Shown: in pieces, positions 8,704 through 18,005 of the stretch | How positions within the stretch are numbered: position 1 is the first letter of the stretch | Layout: each line of letters starts with the position of its first letter | DNA from: JBCDJI01 sp964351865 | GTDB taxonomy: Bacteria; Verrucomicrobiota; Verrucomicrobiia; Methylacidiphilales; JBCBYL01 | Assembly (NCBI GenBank): GCA_964351865.1 | Contig: CAYGPJ010000018.1 | Coordinates: 1-64,000 of the forward strand | Reading direction: 5' to 3' | DNA: 64,000 nt | Made by a program: the position numbers and the translations under genes | The notes under the pieces: generated by a model | What the model was told of the DNA's origin: nothing | Databases searched by the model: none | What the model saw: only the letters and a program-made list of their open reading frames with translations

Positions 8704-8784
8704 AACCACAAATGAACACGAATCAACACGAATAACAATTGGGTTTCATGAAAAATTCGTGTGTATTCGTGTCCATTCGTGGTT
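8704..8784. repeat. Inverted repeat built from CACGAAT units
   Basis: Two 30-base arms (8704-8733 and 8755-8784) match as reverse complements at 26 of 30 positions, separated by 21 bases. Each arm is three roughly ten-base units of the kind ACACGAATNN, ending in AACCAC or GTGGTT. The remaining sequence from 8600 to 8703 is purine-rich (GGAAAAGGGAAACAGG-like) and holds no gene. Similar CACGAAT-type intergenic repeats are familiar from several Gram-negative phyla; this comparison is from memory. Confidence 0.88.
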
Positions 8785-8846
8785 AAAGAATTTTTTTGTG
8801 GGTTAGTTCTGGTTATCCAGTATCCAGTATTCAATTTATTCAGCTA

Positions 8847-10196
8847 ATGTCAGACTTTGATTTATTCAGTAGCGGTTCGGTGCCGAAAAAACCTCCCATC
8901 TGGTCGGTTTCGGATCTGACGGATGAGATCAAGGACCTGTTGGAATCCAAGATTGGTGATGTTCAGGTTACTGGTGAAATTTCCAATTTTCGGCGACAGG
9001 CCGCTTCCGGGCATTTGTATTTTTCTTTGAAAGACGCTGGAGCACAGATCTCAGCGGTGATGTTTCGTGGGGACGCGGCGCGACTCGGCTTTGAGCCCGA
9101 GGATGGGGGCATGGTGGTGGCCACGGGCATGATAACGGTTTACAAGCCGCGCGGCAGCTATCAGATCCGGATTCGTTCGATGAAACCGGCGGGAAAGGGA
9201 GGGCTACAGGCTCAGTTTGAAGCGCTGAAGCTCAAGTTAAGCGAAGAAGGGTTATTTGATGCAGAACGGAAGCAGGCGCTGCCGGTTTTCCCTCAAAGGA
9301 TTGGCCTGATTACTTCACCGACCGGAGCGGCGCTGCAAGATTTTCTGCAAGTGCTCGGGCGGCGCAGTCCCCATATTCAGGTGGTGCTGGGGGGCACGCG
9401 GGTTCAGGGGAACGGCGCGGCGCAAGAGGTGGTGGAGATGTTGCAGCATTTCAACGCGCGGAATGATGTGGATCTGATTGTGGTGACACGGGGGGGCGGC
9501 AGTCTGGAGGATTTGTGGGCGTTTAACGAAGAGGTGTTGGCACGTGCGATTGCCGCCTCAAGCATTCCGGTTGTTTCTGCGGTGGGGCATGAGATTGATT
9601 TTACCATTGCTGATTTTGTATCGGATCTGCGGGCTCCGACTCCGTCTGCTGCGGCGGAGTTGATTGCGACGGCGCGGGAAGAATGGCGGGAGCGGTTGGA
9701 GGACTTGCAACGACGACTGCGGCAAGGGCTGATTCGGCAGGTAGCCGAACGGCGCGCGCTGCTGAATCAGTATCAGAGTCATTATGTGTTTCGGGAGCCG
9801 GTGCGGCTGGTCGAAACCGCATTGCAACGAGTGGATGAGATACGGGAGCGACTTCACAGTCTGGTCGGTCGCACGCTGGAAATGCAGCGTGGAGATTTGG
9901 AGAAATTACGGCTTAAGTGGCAGCGACTCGATCCGGAACGCCTGCTCCGCAGCAAACGTCAACGCTTCAGTGAAGTGACCGGCCAATTGCGATTACTCTC
10001 TCCGCAAGGAGTGCTGGATCGCGGGTATAGTCTCTTATTTGATTCACAGGCACGGCTGATACGCAACATCGAACAAGTAGAAACGGGAGAAGCCCTACGG
10101 GTGCAACTACAGAACGGACGAATTTATGCCAAAGTAGATAAAAAGTCGAAAACAGGTTTAATTGAGTCGAATGGGGAAAAAGCTCGACGTCAGTAG
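8847..10196 (+). CDS. xseA: Exodeoxyribonuclease VII large subunit
   Basis: The large subunit (449 residues from the ATG at 8847) of exonuclease VII, which degrades single-stranded DNA together with XseB. It has an N-terminal OB fold (VTGEISNFR..SGHLYFSLKD..ISAVMF), then the catalytic core with RIGLITSPTGAALQDFL, a VQGNGAAQEVVEML block, the VTRGGGSLEDLWAFNEE motif and AVGHEIDFTIADFVSDLRAPTPSAAAEL, and a coiled-coil C-terminus. An in-frame start at 8796 would add residues encoded in repetitive intergenic DNA, so 8847 is preferred. It heads the xseA-xseB-dxs cluster. Confidence 0.96.
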   Translation: MSDFDLFSSGSVPKKPPIWSVSDLTDEIKDLLESKIGDVQVTGEISNFRRQAASGHLYFSLKDAGAQISAVMFRGDAARLGFEPEDGGMVVATGMITVYKPRGSYQIRIRSMKPAGKGGLQAQFEALKLKLSEEGLFDAERKQALPVFPQRIGLITSPTGAALQDFLQVLGRRSPHIQVVLGGTRVQGNGAAQEVVEMLQHFNARNDVDLIVVTRGGGSLEDLWAFNEEVLARAIAASSIPVVSAVGHEIDFTIADFVSDLRAPTPSAAAELIATAREEWRERLEDLQRRLRQGLIRQVAERRALLNQYQSHYVFREPVRLVETALQRVDEIRERLHSLVGRTLEMQRGDLEKLRLKWQRLDPERLLRSKRQRFSEVTGQLRLLSPQGVLDRGYSLLFDSQARLIRNIEQVETGEALRVQLQNGRIYAKVDKKSKTGLIESNGEKARRQ

Positions 10197-10222
10197 GAAA
10201 GCGCTTCTTTAATAGAACTTTT

Positions 10223-10501
10223 ATGGCAAAGAAGAGTGCTAATACCGGTGGACTTTCGTTTGAAGCTTCCCTAGAGAAGCTGGAGTCTATTGTGGAAGTG
10301 ATGGAATCCGGTGAGATGCCGTTAGAGGAAATAATCGAGCAATATGAAGCGGGAATGAAGCATTTGGCGACGTGTGACAGCAAGTTGGCAGAGGCGGAGA
10401 AACGGATCAGGCAGCTGACGGTAGGAGCCGATGGTCGCCCGGAAGAAACAGATTTAGAGAGTGCTGAAGCCGAGCAGAGTGATAGCGCTAAGTTATTTTA
10501 A
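10223..10501 (+). CDS. xseB: Exodeoxyribonuclease VII small subunit
   Basis: A 92-residue small subunit, many copies of which bind the XseA helical tail. The family signature LSFEASLEKLESIVEVMESGEMPLEE and then YEAGMKHLATCDSKLAEAEKRI is intact. The C-terminus has an acidic extension. It starts 26 bp after xseA and ends 32 bp before dxs, so all three are probably co-transcribed. The xseB-dxs neighbourhood is common in bacteria and supports both calls. Confidence 0.96.
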   Translation: MAKKSANTGGLSFEASLEKLESIVEVMESGEMPLEEIIEQYEAGMKHLATCDSKLAEAEKRIRQLTVGADGRPEETDLESAEAEQSDSAKLF

Positions 10502-10533
10502 TAAGAAACATTAATTAGGTAAGGAAGAGAAAA

Positions 10534-12432
10534 ATGGGACGCATCCTGGACACAATCGACAGCCCGGAGGATTTGAAAAAGATTCCGGAAAAACAACTGG
10601 ATACACTAGCGGAAGAGATTCGTGATGAATTGATTACCAGCCTGAGTAAAACCGGGGGGCATCTGGGACCGAATCTCGGGGTGGTAGAGCTTTCCATCGC
10701 GCTGCACCGCGTTTTCGAAACTCCCAAGGACAATTTTGTATTTGATGTGAGCCATCAGGCTTACGTGCACAAACTGCTGACCGGACGCCGGAAGGAGTTT
10801 CATAAAATCCGCCAACCGGGTGGACCGAACGGGTTTATGGTGCGGGCAGAAAGCCCACACGATTCCTTTGGCGCCGGGCACGCAGGTACCGCGCTGTCCG
10901 CGGCCTTAGGGATGGCGACGGCACGCGACCTGCGGGGGTCTGACGAGCATGTGGTGGCGCTGGCTGGGGATGCCGCCTTTACCTGTGGGATTTCCTTTGA
11001 AGCACTGAATAACATTTGTGCCGCCACCAAGCGCATGATTGTGATTCTCAATGATAATGAGTGGTCGATCGACAAGAATGTCGGTGCGATTGCGGATTAC
11101 TTCAACAAGATCGTCACCAATCCGAACTACGCGCATTTACATGAGAAAGCGGAGTCCTTCCTGGAACGCCTGGCCGGCAAGAAAATCGTCGAGGCCGCTC
11201 ATCGGATTGAAGAAGCCGCCAAAGGTCTGGTGCTTCCGAGTGTTATTTTTGAAGAACTGGGAATGCACTATTACGGTCCGGTCGACGGACATGATGTGCA
11301 TTCATTGATCAAAACCTTCGAGTTTCTGAAGGAACAACAACATCCGGTGCTGTTGCACGTCATGACCCAGAAAGGAAAGGGCTATGAACCTGCACTGGCC
11401 AAACAGAAGGCTTTCCACGGGACGCCTGCCTACGATATCAGAACGGGCGAAGCGAATGCCAGTGGACCGCCTACTTTCTCGAAGATCTTTGCAGAAAACC
11501 TGAGCAAGTTTGCAGATAATAACAACAAGATCGTTGCCATCACAGGTGGCATGCCGAATGGAACGGGACTGGATAAGTTTTCTCCCAACCATCCGGATCG
11601 TTATTTTGACGTGGGAATTGCTGAAGAACATGCCGTCATTTTTGCAGCGGGTATGGCAACCAAAGGGCTCAAGCCGGTGTGTGCCATCTACTCCACCTTC
11701 CTGCAGCGTGCGTATGATCAGATCGTTCACGACGTCTGTCTGCAGAATCTGAATGTGGTTTTCTGTATGGACCGTGGCGGTCTGTCCGGAGATGACGGAC
11801 CGACCCACCATGGGATTTTCGACATCGCCTATTTCCGTTCCATTCCCAACGTGGTGCATATGTCGCCTAAAGATGAAGACGAGTTCGTCGACATGTTGTG
11901 GACAGCGCTGCACTACAGCGGACCGATCGCGATTCGTTACCCGCGCGGCTATGCGACCGGGGCGAAAGTAAAGCCGGAGCCGGAACTGTTGCCGATTGGC
12001 AAAGCGGAAGTGGTCAAGCAAGGAACGCAGGTTGCGGTCTGGTCCTATGGTAAGATGGGCATGGTGGGAGAAGAACTGGTGAAGGAGCTCGAAAAACTGG
12101 GCTACTCAGCAGCACTGATCAATGCTCGTTTTGCCAAGCCGATGGACCACGGAACGCTGGATTTCTACGGTCGTTCGACGGATCTGGTGATCACGTTGGA
12201 AGATCATGTGGTTGAAGGCGGATTTGGAAGTATCGTCTTGGATACGTTATCCGATCTGGGAATTCAAACACCGGTGGTCAGGATTGGTTGGCCGGATCAG
12301 TTCATCGAACATGGAAAAGAAGATGAACTGAGGGAGAAATACGGGTTGACGGTAGAAGCGACGCTGGAAAAAGCGGCGCCTTACCTGAAAAAAATCAAAC
12401 CGGCCAAAGAATCCGGTCAGGCCGTTGCCTGA
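10534..12432 (+). CDS. dxs: 1-deoxy-D-xylulose-5-phosphate synthase
   Basis: A 632-residue thiamine-diphosphate enzyme making DXP from pyruvate and glyceraldehyde 3-phosphate, the first step of the MEP isoprenoid pathway; ispF of the same pathway is at 32748. Motifs: GGHLGPNLGVVELSIALH, FDVSHQAYVHKLLTGR, SFGAGHAGTALSAALG, the ThDP/Mg motif from about residue 145, GIAEEHAV (catalytic Glu), GLSGDDGPTHHG and RYPRG. The ThDP motif reads GDAAFTCG instead of the usual GDGAMTGG/GDGAITAG, and NDNEWSI replaces NDNxMSI, a divergent but coherent variant. AGGAAGAG precedes the ATG. It is the third gene after xseA and xseB. Confidence 0.96.
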   Translation: MGRILDTIDSPEDLKKIPEKQLDTLAEEIRDELITSLSKTGGHLGPNLGVVELSIALHRVFETPKDNFVFDVSHQAYVHKLLTGRRKEFHKIRQPGGPNGFMVRAESPHDSFGAGHAGTALSAALGMATARDLRGSDEHVVALAGDAAFTCGISFEALNNICAATKRMIVILNDNEWSIDKNVGAIADYFNKIVTNPNYAHLHEKAESFLERLAGKKIVEAAHRIEEAAKGLVLPSVIFEELGMHYYGPVDGHDVHSLIKTFEFLKEQQHPVLLHVMTQKGKGYEPALAKQKAFHGTPAYDIRTGEANASGPPTFSKIFAENLSKFADNNNKIVAITGGMPNGTGLDKFSPNHPDRYFDVGIAEEHAVIFAAGMATKGLKPVCAIYSTFLQRAYDQIVHDVCLQNLNVVFCMDRGGLSGDDGPTHHGIFDIAYFRSIPNVVHMSPKDEDEFVDMLWTALHYSGPIAIRYPRGYATGAKVKPEPELLPIGKAEVVKQGTQVAVWSYGKMGMVGEELVKELEKLGYSAALINARFAKPMDHGTLDFYGRSTDLVITLEDHVVEGGFGSIVLDTLSDLGIQTPVVRIGWPDQFIEHGKEDELREKYGLTVEATLEKAAPYLKKIKPAKESGQAVA

Positions 12433-12502
12433 TCCGCTCCCGGAATACAACCAAAATTTAAATCATCAATGCCGGCACACCGGCAGGGGAATCTGAATCA
12501 AA

Positions 12503-13774
12503 ATGAAAATTGTCGTAGCTTACTCGGGAGGACTGGACACCTCCGTACTCCTTACCTGGTTGAAAGATGAATATAATGCAGAGATTGTGGCGTATTGCGC
12601 TGACCTCGGGCAGGAGGAAGAACTTGATGGCCTAGAGGAAAAGGCTCTGAAGACCGGAGCTGAGAAGTGTTACGTCGATGATTTACGGGAAGAATTTGCT
12701 AAGGATTTTATCTATCCCATGATTCGGGGCAACGCGTTGTATGAAGGGCTCTATTATCTGGGAACCAGTATTGCGCGACCATTGATTGCGAAGCGTCAGA
12801 TTGAAATTGCCATGCTGGAGAACGCGGATGCGGTCGCGCATGGGGCGACGGGTAAGGGAAACGATCAAGTGCGCTTTGAATTAACTTTTGCGGCATTGGC
12901 TCCTCAAATTCAGGTCATTGCACCGTGGAGAACATGGGACTTTAAGGGACGTACGGATCTGATTAATTACGCCAAGGAGAAAAAAATTCCTATCACGGTG
13001 TCGGCTAAGAAGCCTTATTCGATGGATCGTAACTTGCTGCATATCAGCTTTGAAAGTGGTATCCTGGAAGATCCATGGGTCGCACCGGATGAAAAAATGT
13101 TCCTGCTGACTCGCTCACCCGAAAAGGCGCCAGCCACTGGCGAGACCATTGAACTGGACTTTAACCAAGGGAATTGCGTGGCGATCAACGGCGAGAAAAT
13201 GTCGCCAGCGGCGATTATCTACGCGTTGAATAAACTGGGAGGCAAGCATGGTGTCGGGCGTGTCGACATGGTGGAAAACCGTTTTGTTGGTATGAAGTCG
13301 AGGGGGGTGTATGAAACTCCGGGCGGAACCATTCTGAGTGTGGGGCATCGTCATCTGGAAACCATTACGATGGATCGGGAAGTCATGCATTTGCGCGACG
13401 GGTTGATTCCGAAGTATTCTGAGCTGATCTACAACGGTTTCTGGTATGCGCCTGAGCGTGAATTCATTCAGGCCGCCGTGGACCAAAGTCAGGAAAATGT
13501 GACGGGGTCGGTACGACTCAAGCTCTATAAAGGTAATATCATTGTCGAAGGGCGAAAGAGTAAGGTTTCCCTCTATCAATCTGACGTGGCCAGCATGGAA
13601 GATGATGCGGGTGCTTATGATCAGTCGGATGCGACTGGATTTATTCGCCTTAACGGATTGCGTCTGAAAGCGCGTGCGATCCAGCAGAATCCTTACAAAG
13701 ATTTACTGCCTAAAGCAAAGTCTAAGGTTAAGTCGAAATCCAAGAAAAAATCCAAGGCGGGTAAAAAGAAATAG
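12503..13774 (+). CDS. argG: Argininosuccinate synthase
   Basis: A 423-residue enzyme joining citrulline and aspartate with ATP in arginine synthesis. The ATP pyrophosphatase loop AYSGGLDTSV is at the N-terminus, followed by YLGTSIARPLIAK, AHGATGKGNDQVRFE, PWRTWDFKGR and SMDRNLLHISFESG. The body ends near residue 400. After that comes an unusual tail of about 22 residues that is almost only Lys and Ser, with Ala and Val. Arginine links to the agmatine deiminase genes near 56 kb. GGGGA precedes the ATG, close to a small TGCCGG-CACA-CCGGCA hairpin at 12471-12486. Confidence 0.97.
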   Translation: MKIVVAYSGGLDTSVLLTWLKDEYNAEIVAYCADLGQEEELDGLEEKALKTGAEKCYVDDLREEFAKDFIYPMIRGNALYEGLYYLGTSIARPLIAKRQIEIAMLENADAVAHGATGKGNDQVRFELTFAALAPQIQVIAPWRTWDFKGRTDLINYAKEKKIPITVSAKKPYSMDRNLLHISFESGILEDPWVAPDEKMFLLTRSPEKAPATGETIELDFNQGNCVAINGEKMSPAAIIYALNKLGGKHGVGRVDMVENRFVGMKSRGVYETPGGTILSVGHRHLETITMDREVMHLRDGLIPKYSELIYNGFWYAPEREFIQAAVDQSQENVTGSVRLKLYKGNIIVEGRKSKVSLYQSDVASMEDDAGAYDQSDATGFIRLNGLRLKARAIQQNPYKDLLPKAKSKVKSKSKKKSKAGKKK

Positions 13775-13859
13775 TGAGCTAAGCGGGTGAAGGCGGGGGG
13801 CGGTGCGTGATGTATAGTGACCTGTCAGTCGGGTTGATCGGAATGCTCATACTGGTGCC

Positions 13860-15080
13860 TTAATACCATTTAGCCTTTAAGAAGTCCTGACTGCCTGACT
13901 TGCCGGGAGGTATGATGGCTACCAGTTCCGTCTGTCTCGAGTGGGCGGTGTTGGCTTCACTGACATGAATCCAGATCGCAGATTCACTGCTGCCGAGTTC
14001 AGTGGAGTCAGATAAGGCCAATTCTTGTTCGCGAATATTATATCCAATGATCAGGAGGGCATGTCCTGCATATTGTCCGGGCAAGTCGGGGTTCGCTGTT
14101 TCATCGGGTAGGTTTGATCTGCGAGTGCGGTTGCGGGCTACCCACATGCGAAGGTTCTGGGCATCCATGCACCAGACCAGCGGCAGGCCCTTATCGATGT
14201 AGGAAGAGACCGACTTTAGATCGTCAGGAGTAAAACGAAGATATTCTACTTTGTACTTATGAGGCTGAAGCATGCCCTTCATGCGGGAGGTGAATAGCGA
14301 GAATGAGCTGCCAGTAATTCTGGTATCACCTTCGGCTGCCAGATCATAGACGTTAAAATCTAGACCGTTGTGGCGGAGCACCTTTTCCCAAGTGGCAGGC
14401 ACGCAGTATCCTCGGTTGCCTTGGGAAATTTTAGGTATTCCTGAGATGTAGACATCGCCATTGGTCTCGCGTTTGACATATCTGGCAGGTGGGGTGGCTG
14501 CTCGCTTTTTATCTGAAATAATGGAATTGCTGCGGTTGGGGGTGGGATGGTACTTACCGGGAGTAATGACCAGCAGCACTGCCTTTTCGTTGTTTTGAAG
14601 TGATAAGGTGTGGCTAAGCCAACTCCAATAAAGGGTGTCCCCTTCGCCGGATGGTCGGCCGAGGCGTTTGGTGAGGGTAATTCTTAAGGAATCAAATACC
14701 TCTTTTTTATTAGCACTTAAATTTGGTAGAGGGACTCCGTGAACGGCATGGTAATCGGCATCGTTAATAAATCCCAGAATGAGTCGATTGACTTTTCCGT
14801 CCTGGTGGTAGAGATCCATGGCGTAGAGTGGCTGACCTAAGACCATCGTTTTTCCTGCAAAACCAGAGCGGTAGGTTTCCGTGCCTTCTCGGCTTTTAGT
14901 GCTGTTTAAGCCTAAGCGGCCGGCTGCGGATCTGGCGTCATCGTCCCAGAGCGAATTATCCCGCCAGATAGGGATGCCGAAATCGCGGTTTAATGTCGTC
15001 GCCTGACCTCCAATGGGGAAGAAAAGCGGCAAGAATGCGACTGCGATAAATTTTTTTTTAAAAGTAACCAACATGCGCAT
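13860..15080 (-). CDS. Secreted protein with C39-like peptidase domain
   Basis: A 406-residue protein with a basic then hydrophobic N-terminus (residues 8-27, ending GGQA), probably a signal peptide. Residues 30-190 form a domain I do not recognise. The C-terminal part (about 210-395) resembles the C39-like papain-fold family: GNRGYCVPAT with Cys226, AGHALLIIGYN with His340 and ALSDS with Asp358 give a plausible catalytic triad. It would act outside the cytoplasm as a cysteine protease or an inactive relative. It is divergent from the Tad locus (135 bp from cpaB) and convergent with argG, so a link to the pilus genes is only positional. Confidence 0.7.
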   Translation of the reverse strand: MRMLVTFKKKFIAVAFLPLFFPIGGQATTLNRDFGIPIWRDNSLWDDDARSAAGRLGLNSTKSREGTETYRSGFAGKTMVLGQPLYAMDLYHQDGKVNRLILGFINDADYHAVHGVPLPNLSANKKEVFDSLRITLTKRLGRPSGEGDTLYWSWLSHTLSLQNNEKAVLLVITPGKYHPTPNRSNSIISDKKRAATPPARYVKRETNGDVYISGIPKISQGNRGYCVPATWEKVLRHNGLDFNVYDLAAEGDTRITGSSFSLFTSRMKGMLQPHKYKVEYLRFTPDDLKSVSSYIDKGLPLVWCMDAQNLRMWVARNRTRRSNLPDETANPDLPGQYAGHALLIIGYNIREQELALSDSTELGSSESAIWIHVSEANTAHSRQTELVAIIPPGKSGSQDFLKAKWY

Positions 15081-15215
15081 TTCCAGAGAATAACCTCATA
15101 GGTGAGCTGCTAGCGAGGGTAAAAAAGATGTGAAGCCTGTCTTTGACGATGGAATGTCTTGACTCGTTCATTGTATTTTACTAGGTTTTGCGTAAATATT
15201 AATCAGGGCACAAAT

Positions 15216-16109
15216 GTGAATAAGTCATTTAATTTTTTAATCATCGCAGCACTTCTTTTAGGAGTCGCCAGTATTTTTCTGATCATCAAATATGTTGATG
15301 CACGGGTCAAAAAAGCAAGCGAGGCGGCTCCGACCAAAGAATACACGATGAAGCCGGTTATTGTTGCCAAGGAGGCTATCGTGGCGGGTGATAGTTTTAC
15401 TAAGTATAATACCGAAATTCGCACCATGCCGGATGAATTTCTTCCGCCGAATGTCATCAGCGATCTGGAGGAGCTTACTGAAAAGATCGCCTTGTACTCA
15501 ATCCCGGTGGGAGACATGCTGCTTACTAGTAAGGTAGGACAGCCGACCCAACTGCCTAAGGCGTCCGCAATCATACAGAAAGGGAAGCGATTAATCACGA
15601 TCCCCGTTGATGACCAGAGTGCCGCGGGATATACCGTTAAAAACGGAGATCATGTCGATTTGGTCGGCATATTTAATGTGACGCCTGATTTGATCGAACG
15701 AGAAGAAGCGCCCATCGGAGGTTCATTGGGGGTGACGTTTCTGCAGCGGGTAGAGGTTTTTGATATCATACATGGCTCCAGTGCCAATGCTGGTGAAGCC
15801 GGCAATCAAGGCATGACTGATGGAGCAGAGTCAACTGAAGTGGCCAGCGCTGGCCGGCTGGCTCAGGGTACGACGGCTACCTTTATGGTGAGTCCACAGG
15901 AAGCGGAAGTGATCTTAGCTGCCAGTACGGTAGCTGAGTCTATATACATGATGCTGCGTCGATATGATGATGAAGAGATCACACCCCAACCCTCAACCTT
16001 ACATGAACGAATCGCAAATCGGATGACCGGAGAGCTTGAAAAAGCGGTGGTGGAAACGGCTCCGGTTGTCGTCCCGGTTGAAGAACCTAAAAAGAAAATT
16101 GTTTTCTAA
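15216..16109 (+). CDS. cpaB: Flp pilus assembly protein CpaB/RcpC
   Basis: A 297-residue protein with an N-terminal membrane helix (FLIIAALLLGVASIFLII), a SAF domain (PVIVAKEAIVAGDSFT.., about residues 45-110) and an RcpC domain (KRLITIPVDDQSAAGYTVKNGDHVDLVG). It sits in the periplasm and helps the secretin of Tad-type pili. The GTG at 15216, preceded by CAGGG, gives a normal N-terminus; an upstream in-frame ATG at 15159 would add 19 residues before the membrane helix. It is the first gene of the Tad run, followed after 13 bp by the secretin. Confidence 0.92.
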   Translation: MNKSFNFLIIAALLLGVASIFLIIKYVDARVKKASEAAPTKEYTMKPVIVAKEAIVAGDSFTKYNTEIRTMPDEFLPPNVISDLEELTEKIALYSIPVGDMLLTSKVGQPTQLPKASAIIQKGKRLITIPVDDQSAAGYTVKNGDHVDLVGIFNVTPDLIEREEAPIGGSLGVTFLQRVEVFDIIHGSSANAGEAGNQGMTDGAESTEVASAGRLAQGTTATFMVSPQEAEVILAASTVAESIYMMLRRYDDEEITPQPSTLHERIANRMTGELEKAVVETAPVVVPVEEPKKKIVF

Positions 16110-16122
16110 CCTAATAATCACA

Positions 16123-17997
16123 ATGAAAATATATTTAAAAAACATTTTATGCGTCGCGGCGTTGATGTGGCCCTTGATGCTGGGGGCGCAAGAATCAAAA
16201 AATAATCCTGATGGCAATCAGCTTACTGGATTTGTTCAGGACAATCTGGTGATTCCGGTAGGCGATTATCAGGAAGCCGTCATACGGATCAGCAACAAAC
16301 AAGTCATGATTGATGGCTATTGGGAATTTAAAGATGAAACCGGGCAGGTTTTGGATCGCCCTATCATTCTCTCGCAGCCCGGAGGGTTGACTGATAAATT
16401 ACTGCTTGCATTAAGACGTCCGGGATCCTCGACAGTAACTGTAATCGAAAATGGTCAGGAAAAAGTTTATGAGGTGAACGTGGAGGCTCGCTTTGAGGAA
16501 AACAATATTGAAAAGGAACTGGAAAGCGCGATTAAGAAATTTGTAAGCGATCCTGGGCTGATTGTGACGGTGTTGCCACCACAGGCCGCCTTGGTGGGGG
16601 CTAACTTAAACCGGGCCTTTGGTGAGGATACCGCTTCAGAAATTTTGGCTCCGCGGGGTGAAACAGCAGGTAGTGCGACCACTGACATTGCCGGTGCAAG
16701 TGATTTTCGTCCGACGATATTACTCTCTGGTGAAGTGGCTAATGATCTGGTAGCAGCAAAAGCCGAGAGTATCGCACGTGCTTACACAACCAACGTGGTC
16801 AACTATATTAGCATTCGGGATCCACTACAAGTTAGGTTAAATGTTAAAATTATCCGACTTACCTATACTAAAAGTACCAATATAGGTGTCACCCACACTT
16901 CTGGTGCAGGGACAAATCAAAACCCTGGATTTGCATTGGGATTCCAGAGTTCTGCTCCTTTCTTTGAAACGGGCGCCAATGATAACTTGCCAATATTCGG
17001 TGCGCTCACTCCGACTCCCAACATCAATACCACGGTTAATTTAAATGGGGTTGATACAGAGGCTGAGCTCCTGCAAGAACCTACACTGACTGTTCTTAAC
17101 GGCCAGCCTGCGGTGGTTTCCATTGGCCAATCTATAGCGATTCCGGGGCAAGTCACGGTGGATGGTATTGGAAACGCAGTGCAAGAATTTGAGCGTATCA
17201 ACGTTGGCGTCAGTCTCAGGATGACACCCATCGTACAAGAAGAAGAAACAGATCGCCCTAACGCGGAGGGGTTGATTGCTTGGGATAATATTTCCACCCA
17301 GAGTAGTGGTCAATCAAGACTGGCTGATGGTGGCAATGAGCAAATTCAAACGATTAATACTATTTCCGAAAATGGAACGGTTCGGATGGTTATTCAGCCA
17401 AGCGTGACTTCGATAGATCCGAGTTCAACGGGTGCCGTCGCAAATGGCACCTTTAATGGGGCCATCGACACTAGTTATGTCGAAACTCGGGTGGCTATTA
17501 AATCTGGGGAGGCACTCGTATTAGGTGGATTATTTAACAATATATCCAGTCAAACATTACTCAAAATACCATTTTTGTCAGACATTCCCCTGATTGGTGA
17601 ACTCTTTAAAGATCGTGACAAAAGCGATAGCAAATCGGAGTTAGTATTCGTGGTGACTCCTAAGGTGTTGGGGATTGACGATAAGGAAGAGAAAGCGGAC
17701 ATTAATCCTCGTTTGGATCGTATGAAGGAAATTGCCTATCAGGAGGGAATGACAGTAAAACCGACTCGGATCAGTTCGAACGATGTCATGGTGCGTGGCA
17801 ATGATACAGACTATATATTTATTGAGGCAAGTGAAGCCATGGGAGCACCGAAAGCGTCGGAGGCATCAGAAGAAACTGATCCCATGTTAAAGTTTTTGCC
17901 TGCTGGCTTTGAAAACAGTCAGCCGAATGAAGAGATTAAACCTGCGTCGGGAGAGCAAACTTCCTACGAACTGGCGCCACGTTCAACTGTAGAATAG
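16123..17997 (+). CDS. cpaC: Tad-type secretin (CpaC/RcpA)
   Basis: A 624-residue outer-membrane secretin with a signal peptide (MKIYLKNILCVAALMWPLML, cleavage after GAQ). The N-terminal pilus-formation domain covers roughly residues 35-130. BON-like and short N domains follow, then the secretin core: LNVKIIRLTYTKSTNIGV, EPTLTVLNGQPAVVSIG, VGVSLRMTPIV, TRVAIKSGEALVLGGLF and IPFLSDIPLIGELFKDRD, ending in SELVFVVTPKVL. A C-terminal extension of about 90 residues is acidic and probably disordered. The ATG at 16123 is chosen because it starts the signal peptide. It forms the outer-membrane pore of the system. Confidence 0.93.
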   Translation: MKIYLKNILCVAALMWPLMLGAQESKNNPDGNQLTGFVQDNLVIPVGDYQEAVIRISNKQVMIDGYWEFKDETGQVLDRPIILSQPGGLTDKLLLALRRPGSSTVTVIENGQEKVYEVNVEARFEENNIEKELESAIKKFVSDPGLIVTVLPPQAALVGANLNRAFGEDTASEILAPRGETAGSATTDIAGASDFRPTILLSGEVANDLVAAKAESIARAYTTNVVNYISIRDPLQVRLNVKIIRLTYTKSTNIGVTHTSGAGTNQNPGFALGFQSSAPFFETGANDNLPIFGALTPTPNINTTVNLNGVDTEAELLQEPTLTVLNGQPAVVSIGQSIAIPGQVTVDGIGNAVQEFERINVGVSLRMTPIVQEEETDRPNAEGLIAWDNISTQSSGQSRLADGGNEQIQTINTISENGTVRMVIQPSVTSIDPSSTGAVANGTFNGAIDTSYVETRVAIKSGEALVLGGLFNNISSQTLLKIPFLSDIPLIGELFKDRDKSDSKSELVFVVTPKVLGIDDKEEKADINPRLDRMKEIAYQEGMTVKPTRISSNDVMVRGNDTDYIFIEASEAMGAPKASEASEETDPMLKFLPAGFENSQPNEEIKPASGEQTSYELAPRSTVE

Positions 17998-18005
17998 TAA
18001 GATTT

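Noticed and set aside
8600..8846. CRISPR-like array
   Set aside because: The CACGAAT units repeat without unique spacers; they form an inverted repeat, not an array.
11302..12021. 239-codon minus-strand frame inside dxs
   Set aside because: Its sequence is Arg/His/Gln-rich without domains, and dxs motifs on the other strand are complete here.
15121..15215. Promoter upstream of cpaB
   Set aside because: TTGACG and TTGACT boxes are present, but no -10 box lies at the right spacing.
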